Part shown: positions 1 to 7,807 of the stretch, in pieces | Layout of the letters: every line of letters starts with the position of its first letter | How positions within the stretch are numbered: position 1 is the first letter of the stretch | NCBI RefSeq assembly: GCF_017353175.1 | Contig: NZ_JAFMYW010000002.1 | Location: forward strand, 620,001-684,000 | Length of the DNA: 64,000 nt | Reading direction: 5' to 3' | Source of the DNA: Fibrella forsythiae | GTDB taxonomy: Bacteria > Bacteroidota > Bacteroidia > Cytophagales > Spirosomataceae | Translations under genes and position numbers: made by a program | The notes under the pieces: generated by a model | What the model saw: the letters and a program-made list of their open reading frames with translations, nothing else | Told to the model about the DNA's origin: nothing | Database searches by the model: none

Positions 1-1
1 G

Positions 2-664
2 ATGAAGATAACGACGGCCAAGTACTACATTCCCAGCGGTCGCTGCATTCAGGCCATCGACTACAGCCACCGCAACGCCGATGGGAGCGTCGGTAAGATT
101 GCTGATTCACTCCGCACCGCCTTCAAAACACGCGCCGGACGGACGGTATATGATGGGGGCGGCGTAACGCCCGATATTCAGACGGAAGCCCAAACGCCAA
201 CGCCAATCGCAATCAGTCTAACCAACAAAGGCCTGATCTTCGATTATGCGGTGAAGTATAAACACGACCATCCGAGCATTAAACCGGCGCGTGAGTTTAA
301 ACTGACAGATGCCGAGTACCAGGAATTCGTAAAATGGGCGGGCGACAAAGAGTACGACTACACCACGCAGGTTGAAAAAGATTTGGGTGTACTGGAAGCG
401 TCGGCTAAAAAAGAAAAATATTTCGACCAGATACAGAATCAGTTACAGGCGTTAAAGTCGAAAATGTCGCATAGTAAAGACGCCGACATGAAGACGTTCC
501 AGGCCGAAATTCGGGCCTTGCTGGAACAGGAAATTGCCGGCCACTATTACCTTCAGAAAGGCATCAAAGAAGCCTCATTCACCACCGACACAGACATCAA
601 AACGGCGCTCGATCTGTTCAAAGACATGAACAAGTATGAGCGCATTTTGAAAGGAAGCAAATAG
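2..664 (+). CDS. C-terminal part of S41-family carboxy-terminal processing protease (5' end outside window)
   Basis: This is the tail of a gene that enters from the left; the frame is open to base 2, and the methionine there is probably internal. The opening residues KITTAKYYIPSGRCIQ match the strand that follows the catalytic core in periplasmic tail-specific (CTP/Prc-type, peptidase S41) proteases. The catalytic Ser and Lys and the PDZ domain would lie upstream. About 220 residues are visible. The second half is charged and helical (roughly residues 90-220), like the C-terminal extension of Bacteroidota S41 proteases. The stop at 662-664 is followed two bases later by a long inverted repeat. 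The family call is fairly secure; the substrate is unknown. Confidence 0.85.
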   Translation: MKITTAKYYIPSGRCIQAIDYSHRNADGSVGKIADSLRTAFKTRAGRTVYDGGGVTPDIQTEAQTPTPIAISLTNKGLIFDYAVKYKHDHPSIKPAREFKLTDAEYQEFVKWAGDKEYDYTTQVEKDLGVLEASAKKEKYFDQIQNQLQALKSKMSHSKDADMKTFQAEIRALLEQEIAGHYYLQKGIKEASFTTDTDIKTALDLFKDMNKYERILKGSK

Positions 665-665
665 A

Positions 666-771
666 GGAGGAAGGGGAGAACGGAGGAGAGGGAGGAAGGG
701 GTTGCTGACGCAGAGCAAAACACTGTCGTCAGCAACCCCTTCCTCCCTCTCCTCCGTTCTCCCTTTCCTCC
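666..771. repeat. Long inverted repeat after the S41 protease stop
   Basis: Arms at 666-710 and 727-771 pair over about 45 bp with one mismatch, around a 16-base loop. The left arm is purine-rich (GGAGGAAGG-like blocks) and ends in GGTTGCTGACG. It starts two bases after the stop codon. It is far longer than a normal rho-independent terminator but would certainly form a hairpin in RNA. It belongs to the stop-adjacent palindromes described in the findings. Confidence 0.85.
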
Positions 772-792
772 CTTTCCCTCCATTCCCCCAAA

Positions 793-1479
793 ATGATTCT
801 CTCCCTCGACACCTCTACAACCGTTTGTTCCGTAGCGCTGCATCAACTCGATGGGACCTTGCTGGGTTGTTACGAACTCTTTACTGAACGCACAGCCTCC
901 TCGCGCCTGACTACGTTGGTGCAGGATGTAGTTACTCATGCCGGCCATGCGCTTGCAGACGTATCGGCCATTGCTGTAGCCAAAGGGCCGGGGTCGTACA
1001 CGGGTTTGCGCATTGGCGTGTCAACGGCCAAGGGGTTATGCATGGCCCTCGATGAACCGCTCATCGGCATAAACACGTTAGCTGCCATGACCGAGCAGGT
1101 ACGTCCGTTCTACCCGCCGGATACGCTATTCTGCCCCATGATCGACGCCCGCCGCATGGAGGTGTACTGTGCGTTTTATAATCAGGAAGGAAACGAAGTA
1201 CGGGCTACCTCGGCCACAGTGCTCGATGAAACGTCTTTTGCCGATCTGCTTGCCAGAACTCCTGTAGTTTTCTTCGGTGACGGTGCTGATAAAGCACGAT
1301 CCGTACTGACGCATGCGAACGCAATATTTCCGACTACTCAGGTACGTCCCTCGGCACGTACAGTGGGTACGTTGGCCGTGAAAGCATACGCTACCGGTGA
1401 CTTCGAAGAGCTGGTCACGTTTGAGCCCTACTACCTCAAAGAGTTCATGACCACCACGCCGAAGCAGCGGGTAAATTAA
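793..1479 (+). CDS. tsaB: tRNA threonylcarbamoyladenosine biosynthesis protein TsaB
   Basis: TsaB (YeaZ) is the scaffold partner of TsaD in making the t6A modification at position 37 of ANN-decoding tRNAs in the cytoplasm. The 228-residue length is typical. The N-terminal ASKHA-fold start MILSLDTSTT and the conserved loop KGPGSYTGLRIG (about residues 64-75) are diagnostic. As usual for TsaB, the metal- and ATP-site features of TsaD are not evident. The ATG at 793 sits right at the start of the conserved fold. It lies alone between the S41 gene and opposite-strand genes; TsaB is expected to work with TsaD, TsaE and TsaC encoded elsewhere. Confidence 0.95.
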   Translation: MILSLDTSTTVCSVALHQLDGTLLGCYELFTERTASSRLTTLVQDVVTHAGHALADVSAIAVAKGPGSYTGLRIGVSTAKGLCMALDEPLIGINTLAAMTEQVRPFYPPDTLFCPMIDARRMEVYCAFYNQEGNEVRATSATVLDETSFADLLARTPVVFFGDGADKARSVLTHANAIFPTTQVRPSARTVGTLAVKAYATGDFEELVTFEPYYLKEFMTTTPKQRVN

Positions 1480-1554
1480 AGCGCCCTATCTCCTGATGAG
1501 ACACTTTAAACGAGAAATGGCTTGTTTGGCGAGTTGTGTCTCGCAATGGAATAA

Positions 1555-1866
1555 TCAGTCAGTTTCCGCCTGAAGGTTTCGAAAGATTTTATGGTCGGCA
1601 TAAAATGTACCGCCCGGAATAACCGATGCAAGGAGAGCCAACAGCGTTTTGCCCAGCGGCCAGTTATATTCCGCTTTGGCCTGAACAACGGTGAGCACGT
1701 ACATGACGAACAGTAGCCCATGGATAGGGCCAACTACCTGAACGGCTTCAGGATGGCCACCAATGCGTTTTAGCGGCACGGCGATAAAGACAAGAATCAG
1801 GAAAGAAAGTCCTTCGGCAAAGCCTATCAGGCGGAGCCGAATTTTTGGTGAGTTGAACAGGTTCAT
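1555..1866 (-). CDS. DUF3817 family small membrane protein
   Basis: A 103-residue protein with three hydrophobic segments (about residues 15-33, 44-62 and 68-87). Sequence features such as LIGFAEGLSFLILVFIAVPLK and the VGPIHGLLFV block fit the DUF3817 family of small integral membrane proteins, whose function is unknown. It lies 37 bases downstream of the next membrane-protein gene on the same strand (1904-2371), so the two are probably cotranscribed. The ATG at 1866 follows directly from the frame. Family assignment is good; no biochemical role can be given. Confidence 0.75.
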   Translation of the reverse strand: MNLFNSPKIRLRLIGFAEGLSFLILVFIAVPLKRIGGHPEAVQVVGPIHGLLFVMYVLTVVQAKAEYNWPLGKTLLALLASVIPGGTFYADHKIFRNLQAETD

Positions 1867-1903
1867 CAGTGTAATGGGTTAATAGTGCTACGATTTGCCG
1901 CCT

Positions 1904-2371
1904 TTAAAAAGGGCGGAACCAGGGGCGGTTGGCCAGGGGTGAGAATGGCCAGGGTACTGCCAGTAGAATGAGTAAGAGGCCAATGGTAAAATAGATAGCC
2001 GTAGTTTTAAGCTGTTGTTGAGCATCGGTTTGGCGCTTCGCTTTGCTCGAACCGATCGTTATGAGAATGACGGCCGTCAGCATCAGGCTAAGATGAATGA
2101 GCCCAAAAAACGAAAACTGAGGGGCTTTACTGAAACTTGGGCGATACTGCCAGTAGTAGCGGATAATGGGGCTGATGGTGTAGAGGTACGTGCCAACAAG
2201 CAGTTGCGTATGCGCAATAAACGTAGCTACCACGCGTAGTAGCTGATCGGTAGGGCGGTAGGGGCGTGGCCGCCACAAACCAGCATATGCGCTAGCCAGT
2301 ACTGCTAATAGGCTGACCAACACCAACCATCGCAGATAGCTGTGAATCAGCAGGGTAATTGAGTAAACCAT
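1904..2371 (-). CDS. Four-helix membrane protein of unknown function
   Basis: 155 residues with four predicted membrane helices: about residues 12-31, 43-63, 86-106 and 124-145. The opening SITLLIHSYLRWLVLVSLLAV resembles a Bacteroidota membrane family sometimes labelled cytochrome-b-like. I see histidines in helix 1 (H10) and helix 2 (in FIAHTQLLVG), but no proof of haem binding. It is the first gene of a likely two-gene unit with the DUF3817 gene. The start ATG at 2371 is the only good one. Treat the function as unknown. Confidence 0.7.
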   Translation of the reverse strand: MVYSITLLIHSYLRWLVLVSLLAVLASAYAGLWRPRPYRPTDQLLRVVATFIAHTQLLVGTYLYTISPIIRYYWQYRPSFSKAPQFSFFGLIHLSLMLTAVILITIGSSKAKRQTDAQQQLKTTAIYFTIGLLLILLAVPWPFSPLANRPWFRPF

Positions 2372-2426
2372 AGGCTATTATTCCTGAATTTCAGCAGCAA
2401 AGTTCAGGGCTTCATCTCTACGCTGG

Positions 2427-3356
2427 TTAGGCCATACCCGGCAAAGATTGGGCAGAATCAATCATTTTTCGGAATTGAGCCGGGCTTACGTCGGCATACT
2501 TACGGAATAATCTGCCGAAACTCGATTGATCGGTGAAGCCAAGTTCAGCGGCGATCTGCCCGATTGTCAGCGTTGACTGAAAAAGCAGGACTTTGGCTTC
2601 GAGTACACGACGCTCATCGATCCAGACAGATGGTGATTGCCCCGTTCTTAGTTTGATTACTTTGTTGAGATGGTTGGGGCTGACATGCAATAGATCGGCA
2701 TAGTCGGTGACCTGGGCTTTTTGTCGAATATACTTCTCGAGCAAATGTATAAAACCCTGAACAAGTCGGTCGCCTGCATCTGTTTTAGCAGCTACCGTGC
2801 CGGCATAGGCCCGGTTAATTTCGCTCAATACTGCTAGCAGATAAGGCCGGATGATATCTGTCCGACTAGCTCCCGATTCGGAATAGTCAATTACCAGCCG
2901 ACCCATCAGGCCGGTAAGAAAACCTGTTTGCTGAGCCGATAATTCAGTCAATGAACTGGTAGTCAATTTCAGGAAATTGTAACTTATATCCTGAATGGTG
3001 CTGATCAGCAAGTCATTGCTGAAAAAACACATGAATCCGGTGGTATCTTCCCGGATAGCAGTTATTGAAAAAATTTGCCCGGCCGGAATCACAGTTACCT
3101 GCTGGGCAGAAAGGGTATATGCCCGATGGCCAACGCTGAGTTCAACCTGCCCGCCTGTCAGTAGAAACAGCGCGTGATTGCCGGTCCGGCCCGGTGGAAC
3201 GGGGAGCTTGATGACAGGCCGTGCAAATTCGAAAGGCGCAATAATAAACTGGTTGAAATCAGGCCTGAAGCGCTGTTCCCATGCTTCGTCTTTTATCAGA
3301 AACCGTTCCCGAGCCATGCCGGGGCTGATGGAAGGGAAACTATCATCATTGTTCAT
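2427..3356 (-). CDS. AraC-family transcriptional regulator
   Basis: 309 residues. The N-terminal half (about 30-120) has the cupin-type pattern of an AraC ligand-sensing domain, with PVPPGRTGNHALFLLTGG and HRAYTLSAQQVTVIPAG. The C-terminal ~100 residues contain the two helix-turn-helix motifs: DYADLLHVSPNHLNKVIK and the signature TIGQIAAELGFTDQSSFGRL followed by FRKYADVSPAQFRK. It lies downstream of the GMC dehydrogenase pair on the same strand, separated by a long hairpin at 3374-3475, so it could be a separate unit. The ligand and targets are not visible in the sequence; regulation of the neighbouring dehydrogenase is a guess from position only. Confidence 0.9.
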   Translation of the reverse strand: MNNDDSFPSISPGMARERFLIKDEAWEQRFRPDFNQFIIAPFEFARPVIKLPVPPGRTGNHALFLLTGGQVELSVGHRAYTLSAQQVTVIPAGQIFSITAIREDTTGFMCFFSNDLLISTIQDISYNFLKLTTSSLTELSAQQTGFLTGLMGRLVIDYSESGASRTDIIRPYLLAVLSEINRAYAGTVAAKTDAGDRLVQGFIHLLEKYIRQKAQVTDYADLLHVSPNHLNKVIKLRTGQSPSVWIDERRVLEAKVLLFQSTLTIGQIAAELGFTDQSSFGRLFRKYADVSPAQFRKMIDSAQSLPGMA

Positions 3357-3373
3357 AACGTAGGGGGAAACAA

Positions 3374-3475
3374 ATTTTGGATTTATGATATCGGATTTGG
3401 GATTTGTTGCTTACGCCGGAGTTTGCGCTGGCATAAGCAATAAATCCCAAATCCGATATCATAAATTCAAAATCC
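3374..3475. repeat. Long inverted repeat at the 3' end of the dehydrogenase operon
   Basis: Arms at about 3374-3418 and 3430-3475 pair over some 44 bp with a few mismatches. The arms contain repeated short blocks (GGATTTATGATATCGGATTT, GGGATTT). The right arm ends two bases before the stop codon (3478-3480) of the minus-strand gluconate-dehydrogenase-like gene. It separates that operon from the AraC gene and probably also acts as a terminator. Confidence 0.85.
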
Positions 3476-3477
3476 TC

Positions 3478-4068
3478 TTACTCATTCCAGGCGTTTTGCC
3501 CATTTAACGGCATACAGGCAATAAAGGGGCCAGGCACCGGGTCGTAGGCCAACACCTCCTTGCCGATCTTCTCGCTGGTATAATAGCCCAGCAGCGTCAG
3601 GCTTTTCAGGCGGCGGTAGAAAGCGGGTGGGCCAGCGGGTTTTAACGTGATGCCCCACAATGAAGGTGGAAACGGAGCTGCCTCTTTATCCAGCGTTAGT
3701 AAGAAGGCCTCGCGCTGGGCGGGCGTACAATCGACAAACGATTGGCCATTCGCTGACTTACAACGGTCTTCCAGTGTGTCCAGACCAGCAAGAAAGTCTT
3801 TCTGATCGGCTTCGCTCAGTAATTCCTTCAGCATCTTGTCAACAAACTGCGGAACGCCCAGCTCTTTAGCGCCGGGCGTAGTGGTTTTGGGCAGAATGGT
3901 TTCGGTGATCTCGGCAATGGTGTTCGCCTGATTGTTGGTCAGAAAAATCGGTTTCCAATCGAGGTGCGCTTCCTTGGCGCAGGCTATGAACGTTTCGGTC
4001 AGCGCTGCTGCGGATACGGTATAGCCCATAAACAGGGCTGAGGTTTTGAGGGCGTTGCGGCGGTTCAT
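3478..4068 (-). CDS. Gluconate 2-dehydrogenase subunit 3 family protein
   Basis: 196 residues. The N-terminus MNRRNALKTSALFMG carries a twin-arginine pair and a hydrophobic stretch ending near a cysteine (TETFIAC), suggesting export by Tat and possibly lipid attachment. The following part (NNQANTIAEITETILPKTTTPGA, then a GVPQFVDKML block) is typical of the small subunit (subunit 3) of membrane-bound gluconate-type dehydrogenases. Its ATG overlaps the last four bases of the GMC oxidoreductase gene (ATGA at 4065-4068), so the two are translationally coupled. It likely escorts or anchors the flavoprotein subunit in the periplasm; the substrate is not known. Confidence 0.85.
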   Translation of the reverse strand: MNRRNALKTSALFMGYTVSAAALTETFIACAKEAHLDWKPIFLTNNQANTIAEITETILPKTTTPGAKELGVPQFVDKMLKELLSEADQKDFLAGLDTLEDRCKSANGQSFVDCTPAQREAFLLTLDKEAAPFPPSLWGITLKPAGPPAFYRRLKSLTLLGYYTSEKIGKEVLAYDPVPGPFIACMPLNGQNAWNE

Positions 4069-5789
4069 AGCGCTGTCTTGTTCTGAGGTTTGGTGGCAAA
4101 ATCAACCGCGCGGGCTGTCAGCGCCATGTAGGTGATCGACGGGTTCACGCAGGATGAGGAGGTCATGCACGCTCCGTCGGTTACGAATACGTTAGGTACG
4201 CTGTGAATCTGGTTATTCCCATTAAGTACCGACGTTTTAGGGTCGCGACCCATCCGTGCGGTACCCATTTCATGCACCCCCACGCCAATACCGCCCGAAT
4301 AATCGAAGGTGGTGATGTTTTTCATGCCGGCCACCTCAAGCATCTCGGCGGCATCGGCCATAATCTGCTTCCGCATGCTTAATTCATTTTGTTTGAACTC
4401 GGCATCGAACACCAGAATTGGCAGGCCCCACTGATCTTTCCTGTCGGGGTGGAGTGTCACTTTGTTATCGTGGTAGGGCAGCACTTCGCCGAATCCCATC
4501 AGGCCCATGCCCCAGCCGCCCGGTTTAAACAGCGACTCTTTAAAGGCGGCCCCAACGCCTTGTTCATTTACCCCTGCGCTCCAGTTGCTACGCCCCGCAC
4601 CGGCACCCTGGTAGTCGTAGCCGCGCAGGAAGTTCGGGTTCTTCGATTTCTCGTCGAGGTTAACGTACCTGGGAATAAACAACCCTGCCGGTTTGCGGCC
4701 CTTGTAATACTGATCCTCGAAACCATCATATGAGCCCATAGCACCCACATGGTAGTGGTGATCCATGATGTTATGGCCCAATTCTCCGCTATCGTTACCC
4801 AGTCCGTTGGGGAATCGGGTCGACGTTGAGTTGAGCAGGATCTGGGTGGTGGCCATGCTCGACGCGCAGCAGAAGATCAGACTGGCGTAGAACTCCGTCA
4901 TCGCCTTCGTTTCCGAATCAACGACACGTACCCCGGTGGCGCGGCCTGTCTTTTCATCGTAAATCAGCGAATGTGCCACCGAATTAGGCCGAACAGCCAG
5001 GTTGTTTGTCCGATTGGCGGCGGGTAGGGTAGCGGCGTTGCTACTGAAATAAGCACCGTACGGGCACCCGCGTGAGCAACGGTTCCGGTTCTGACATTGG
5101 CCCCGGCCCAGTTCAAGGTGCCAGGGCTGTGGCTCTGTCAGGTGAGCAACACGGCCGCAGGTAACGGGGCGGTTGCCGTATTTTTTCATCACTTCCTGCT
5201 TGAAGTGTTTCTCCAGGCAGTTGAGGTCCATTGGTGGCAGAAACTCGCCGTCGGGCAGGTGATCGAGCCCCAGTTTTTCGCCGCTGATGCCTACGAATTT
5301 TTCGACGTATGCATACCAGGGTGAAATGTCTTTATAGCGGATTGGCCAGTCGATGGCAATGCCTTCGCGGGCATTGGCCGTAAAATCAAGGTCGCTCCAG
5401 CGGTAGCAATGTTTGCCCCAGGTGATTGATCGCCCGCCCACGTGGTTGCCCCGAATCCAGTCGAACCGTTTGGTTTCTTCATACGGGTCGTTGAGGTCAT
5501 TGGTGAAAAAGTGTTTGGTGCTTTCACCAACGAAACCACTACGGGTCTGAATGTGGTACTTCTGCTGGTCTTCGTAATTCAGGCCGCCGCGATGGTCCAT
5601 ATCCCAGTGATCCTGCATCATGGTCGGGTAGTCTTCTACATGGTTGACCATCCGGCCTTTTTCCAGTACAAGCGTTTTCAGGCCTTTTTCGCACAGTTCT
5701 TTTGCTGCCCAGCCGCCACTCATGCCCGAGCCAATGACAATGGCATCGTAGCGGTGTGATTTATTTACAGTGGTATTTAGGTTTGCCAT
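4065..5789 (-). CDS. GMC-family FAD-dependent oxidoreductase (large dehydrogenase subunit)
   Basis: 574 residues from the ATG at 5789; a longer TTG-initiated frame to 5825 is less likely. The FAD-binding dinucleotide motif IGSGMSGG lies at about residues 19-26. The C-terminal block HEMGTARMG places the expected catalytic His near residue 506, and the NPSIT asparagine near 549 matches the second active-site residue of GMC enzymes. A cysteine-rich segment (CQNRNRCSRGCPYGA) near the middle is typical of the gluconate/sugar dehydrogenase branch. With the coupled subunit-3 gene it probably forms a periplasmic sugar or polyol dehydrogenase feeding electrons to a cytochrome. No cytochrome gene is adjacent. 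Confidence 0.9.
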   Translation of the reverse strand: MANLNTTVNKSHRYDAIVIGSGMSGGWAAKELCEKGLKTLVLEKGRMVNHVEDYPTMMQDHWDMDHRGGLNYEDQQKYHIQTRSGFVGESTKHFFTNDLNDPYEETKRFDWIRGNHVGGRSITWGKHCYRWSDLDFTANAREGIAIDWPIRYKDISPWYAYVEKFVGISGEKLGLDHLPDGEFLPPMDLNCLEKHFKQEVMKKYGNRPVTCGRVAHLTEPQPWHLELGRGQCQNRNRCSRGCPYGAYFSSNAATLPAANRTNNLAVRPNSVAHSLIYDEKTGRATGVRVVDSETKAMTEFYASLIFCCASSMATTQILLNSTSTRFPNGLGNDSGELGHNIMDHHYHVGAMGSYDGFEDQYYKGRKPAGLFIPRYVNLDEKSKNPNFLRGYDYQGAGAGRSNWSAGVNEQGVGAAFKESLFKPGGWGMGLMGFGEVLPYHDNKVTLHPDRKDQWGLPILVFDAEFKQNELSMRKQIMADAAEMLEVAGMKNITTFDYSGGIGVGVHEMGTARMGRDPKTSVLNGNNQIHSVPNVFVTDGACMTSSSCVNPSITYMALTARAVDFATKPQNKTAL

Positions 5790-5886
5790 CAGGTTAAGTC
5801 GAGATTTAGGTAAATGTAGAGCCAATTAGGGAATCTACTCAGCATATTCCCATTCGCCCCAAAGTCGTGCAGTTTGTCCCATCAGC

Positions 5887-5918
5887 TTGCAGGTATCGCA
5901 GCCCTGGAAATACCTTTG
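5887..5918 (+). promoter_or_regulatory. Candidate Bacteroidota sigma-ABfr-type promoter for the DUF2141 gene
   Basis: TACCTTTG at 5911-5918 matches the -7 consensus TAnnTTTG, and a TTG at 5887-5889 lies 21 bases upstream, near the usual -33 spacing. Transcription would start about 25 bases before the ATG at 5950. Match by eye only. Confidence 0.45.
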
Positions 5919-5949
5919 GCTCAATCGAAATCAAACGCACATAACCACG

Positions 5950-6381
5950 ATGAAAACGCTCGTACTCACCCTCTCTCTAGCTGCTCTGCTTGGGTCAAAT
6001 GTTGCCGCTCAGGCCCAGGCCAAAACCTATACACTGACTATCAATGTCGGTAACCTCCTGGAGCGGAAGGGCACCATTCGGGTCGGCCTGATGACCAAAG
6101 CCGAAAATTTTATGGGCAAAGCCGACATAGACACAGCTATGACGGTACCTACTGAGGGGCCCATAGTGATTACGTTTACTAATTTGCCCGCAGGTACGTA
6201 TGCCGCCCGCCTCTACCAGGATCTGAACAATAATAAGCAGATGGACATGCTAGGGGGAAGGCCCGAAGAACCATTTGGTTTCTCGAAGATCACGATGCTG
6301 ATGGGGCCACCAACGTTTGAGGACGCCTCGTTCAACCTGGAGAAAGACACGGAGATGAAAATAGGGCTGATCAGCCTGTAG
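5950..6381 (+). CDS. DUF2141 family secreted protein
   Basis: 143 residues from the ATG at 5950, which opens a clear signal peptide (MKTLVLTLSLAALLGSNVAAQAQA). A start at 5887 would put 21 extra residues before the signal, so it is rejected. The mature part has the DUF2141 pattern: a beta-sandwich start (YTLTINVGNLLERKGTIRVGL), then TFTNLPAGTYAARLYQDLNNN and the GGRPEEPFGFS block near the end. DUF2141 proteins are small exported proteins of unknown function, common in Bacteroidota. A good promoter match precedes it; DUF2480 follows after 38 bases and may be cotranscribed. Confidence 0.85.
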   Translation: MKTLVLTLSLAALLGSNVAAQAQAKTYTLTINVGNLLERKGTIRVGLMTKAENFMGKADIDTAMTVPTEGPIVITFTNLPAGTYAARLYQDLNNNKQMDMLGGRPEEPFGFSKITMLMGPPTFEDASFNLEKDTEMKIGLISL

Positions 6382-6419
6382 ACGCTGAACCTCGATCTGT
6401 CGCTCGCCGTTCTGTAGGC

Positions 6420-6932
6420 ATGGAAACGGACGTTATTGTAAACCGTGTGGCCAACAGCGGCCTGGTCACGCTTGATCTGGAAGACTATTATCATCCCGGC
6501 GAACGGGTTGTTTATGATCTTAAAGATAACCTGTTTATGGGCATGATCCTGAAAGAGAAAGACTTTCGGGCGTTCCTGAAAGAGCATGACTGGAGCCAGT
6601 ATACCGGCCGGAATGTAGCCATCACCTGTACCGAAGACGCTATTATTCCCACCTGGGCTTACATGCTGCTAACGTTGCAGTTGCAGCCCTACGCCAACGC
6701 AATCGTGTTCGGTACGATACAGGATCTGAGCGAGAAGCTGTATTTCGATGCAATCAGAAATATAGACCCGGAAGCGTATCGAGGGGCAAAAGTTGTGGTA
6801 AAAGGGTGTAGCAAGGTGCCAGTGCCTACTGCAGCATACGTTGAATTAACCCGCGTATTGGCTCCTGTTGTGCAAAGCTTGCTCTATGGCGAACCGTGCA
6901 GCACGGTACCGCTCTACAAGAGGAAAAATTAA
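6420..6932 (+). CDS. DUF2480 family protein
   Basis: 170 residues, no signal peptide, probably cytoplasmic. The sequence (LVTLDLEDYY..GERVVYDLKDNLFMGMILKEKDFRAFLKEHDWSQY, quoted in part) fits DUF2480, a family largely restricted to Bacteroidota with no known activity. Other conserved-looking parts are CTEDAIIPTWAYMLLTLQLQPYA and the KGCSKVPVP block near the C-terminus. The stop codon (6930-6932) lies inside the left arm of a near-perfect 47-bp inverted repeat, so the last codons and the hairpin overlap. Confidence 0.8.
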   Translation: METDVIVNRVANSGLVTLDLEDYYHPGERVVYDLKDNLFMGMILKEKDFRAFLKEHDWSQYTGRNVAITCTEDAIIPTWAYMLLTLQLQPYANAIVFGTIQDLSEKLYFDAIRNIDPEAYRGAKVVVKGCSKVPVPTAAYVELTRVLAPVVQSLLYGEPCSTVPLYKRKN

Positions 6933-7024
6933 GGGTTGATAAATCAGTCGGAGGCCTGGCTTTGCCGATATACCAGTTGGTGTATCGGCAAAGCCAGGCC
7001 TCCGACTGATTTATCAACCCTTAA
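6929..7024. repeat. Near-perfect 47-bp inverted repeat between convergent genes
   Basis: Arms at 6929-6975 and about 6978-7024 pair over 47 bp with a single mismatch and almost no loop. The left arm includes the stop codon of the DUF2480 gene; the right arm ends four bases before the stop of the minus-strand PspC-like gene at 7029. The position suits a bidirectional terminator, but the arm length and near identity suggest a recent palindromic element. Confidence 0.9.
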
Positions 7025-7028
7025 CTGC

Positions 7029-7292
7029 TTATAGATCCCAAAAAGTTGGGTTTGCGTTGCGGCGAATGTGTGTGCGCATTTCCAGCCAGAAGGCGGCAAT
7101 CAGGTACAGGATAATCGGCGAGCCGAGCGTCAGGCAGGAGGTGTAAATAAAATACAACCGGATGCTGCTGGCCGAAATGTTCATTCGTTCGCCAAGCCGG
7201 GCGCATACGCCAAAAGCTTGTTGCTCAACGAAATATTTCATTCTGTTTAAGCTCTGGTCCATGTGTCTGTTGTCCTGAAGAAGAGTAAACAT
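7029..7292 (-). CDS. PspC-domain-like small membrane protein
   Basis: 87 residues from ATG 7292 (or 77 from the ATG at 7262, which is just as plausible). The core MKYFVEQQAFGVCARLGERM followed by a single hydrophobic segment (LGSPIILYLIAAFWLEM) has the order seen in PspC-type proteins, where a conserved G-V-C-x-x-L-G turn precedes one membrane helix. PspC proteins act in envelope-stress control in other phyla. Here there are no other psp genes nearby, so the role is unknown. It converges on the DUF2480 gene. Confidence 0.7.
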   Translation of the reverse strand: MFTLLQDNRHMDQSLNRMKYFVEQQAFGVCARLGERMNISASSIRLYFIYTSCLTLGSPIILYLIAAFWLEMRTHIRRNANPTFWDL

Positions 7293-7470
7293 AACGCTAA
7301 TAAGTGAGCTTTGTTCGCCTTTTACGAACCATTTACATAAAAATTATCGTCAATGGAGACTTTTGCTGACAATACCTGTCATTCTTCTGAAACTTATTGA
7401 CTTACTTTGCGCTTCATGCATGTGAGGAGCCCGCACTGGGTTAGTCACATATTCAATTTATACCAAATTT

Positions 7471-7665
7471 ATGCAAACAGGTGTGGTTAAGTTCTTCAAC
7501 GAGAGCAAAGGCTTCGGCTTTATCGTTGATGACGCCAATGGTCGTGAAATTTTCGTTCATATTACCGGCTTGAACGGTGTGACGATTCGTGAGAATGACC
7601 GGGTTCAATTTGAAGTAGTTGATGGCAAAAAAGGCCTCAACGCCGTTAAGGTCAGCAAGATCTAA
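7471..7665 (+). CDS. CspA-family cold shock protein
   Basis: 64 residues. The whole protein is one cold-shock OB-fold domain with both RNA-binding motifs: KGFGFIVDD (RNP1, about residues 13-21) and EIFVHITGL (RNP2, about 26-34). It binds single-stranded RNA and DNA and melts RNA structure in the cytoplasm. An intergenic leader of 178 bases lies upstream, long enough for the structured 5' UTR these genes often carry, though I did not fold it. A strong hairpin follows the stop. The divergent neighbour is the PspC-like gene. Confidence 0.95.
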   Translation: MQTGVVKFFNESKGFGFIVDDANGREIFVHITGLNGVTIRENDRVQFEVVDGKKGLNAVKVSKI

Positions 7666-7690
7666 TTCGTCAGACCGTTGGTCAGATAGA

Positions 7691-7734
7691 AAAAATAAAA
7701 TGCCCCGGCTGAAAAGTCGGGGCATTTTATTTTT
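7691..7734. terminator. Terminator after the cold shock gene
   Basis: AAAAATAAAATGCCCCG...CGGGGCATTTTATTTTT forms an 18-bp stem with a short loop and a T-rich end in both directions. It lies 26 bases after the cold-shock stop codon and fits a classical rho-independent terminator. Confidence 0.85.
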
Positions 7735-7736
7735 AA

Positions 7737-7806
7737 AGTTTACTGTTTTCAGTTTACTGTCTTCTGTTGTACTGCTTAGGTACGTCACGTAGCATCAGTA
7801 AACAGT
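7737..7806. repeat. Partial palindromic element with TTTACTG blocks, next to the lysS stop
   Basis: The left part carries AGTTTACTGTTTTCAGTTTACTG followed by CTTCTGTTGTACTGCTTAGG. The short right arm (GCATCAGTAAACAGTC) pairs only with its outer end. The same left-arm sequence recurs at 39926-39958 (in part) and 41470-41515. It ends one base before the lysS stop codon (7808-7810). It looks like a truncated copy of a dispersed family. Confidence 0.7.
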
Positions 7807-7807
7807 C

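Noticed and set aside
3357-3480. Possible insertion sequence ends around the 3374-3475 repeat
   Set aside because: No transposase frame and no direct target repeats; it is a simple palindrome between genes.
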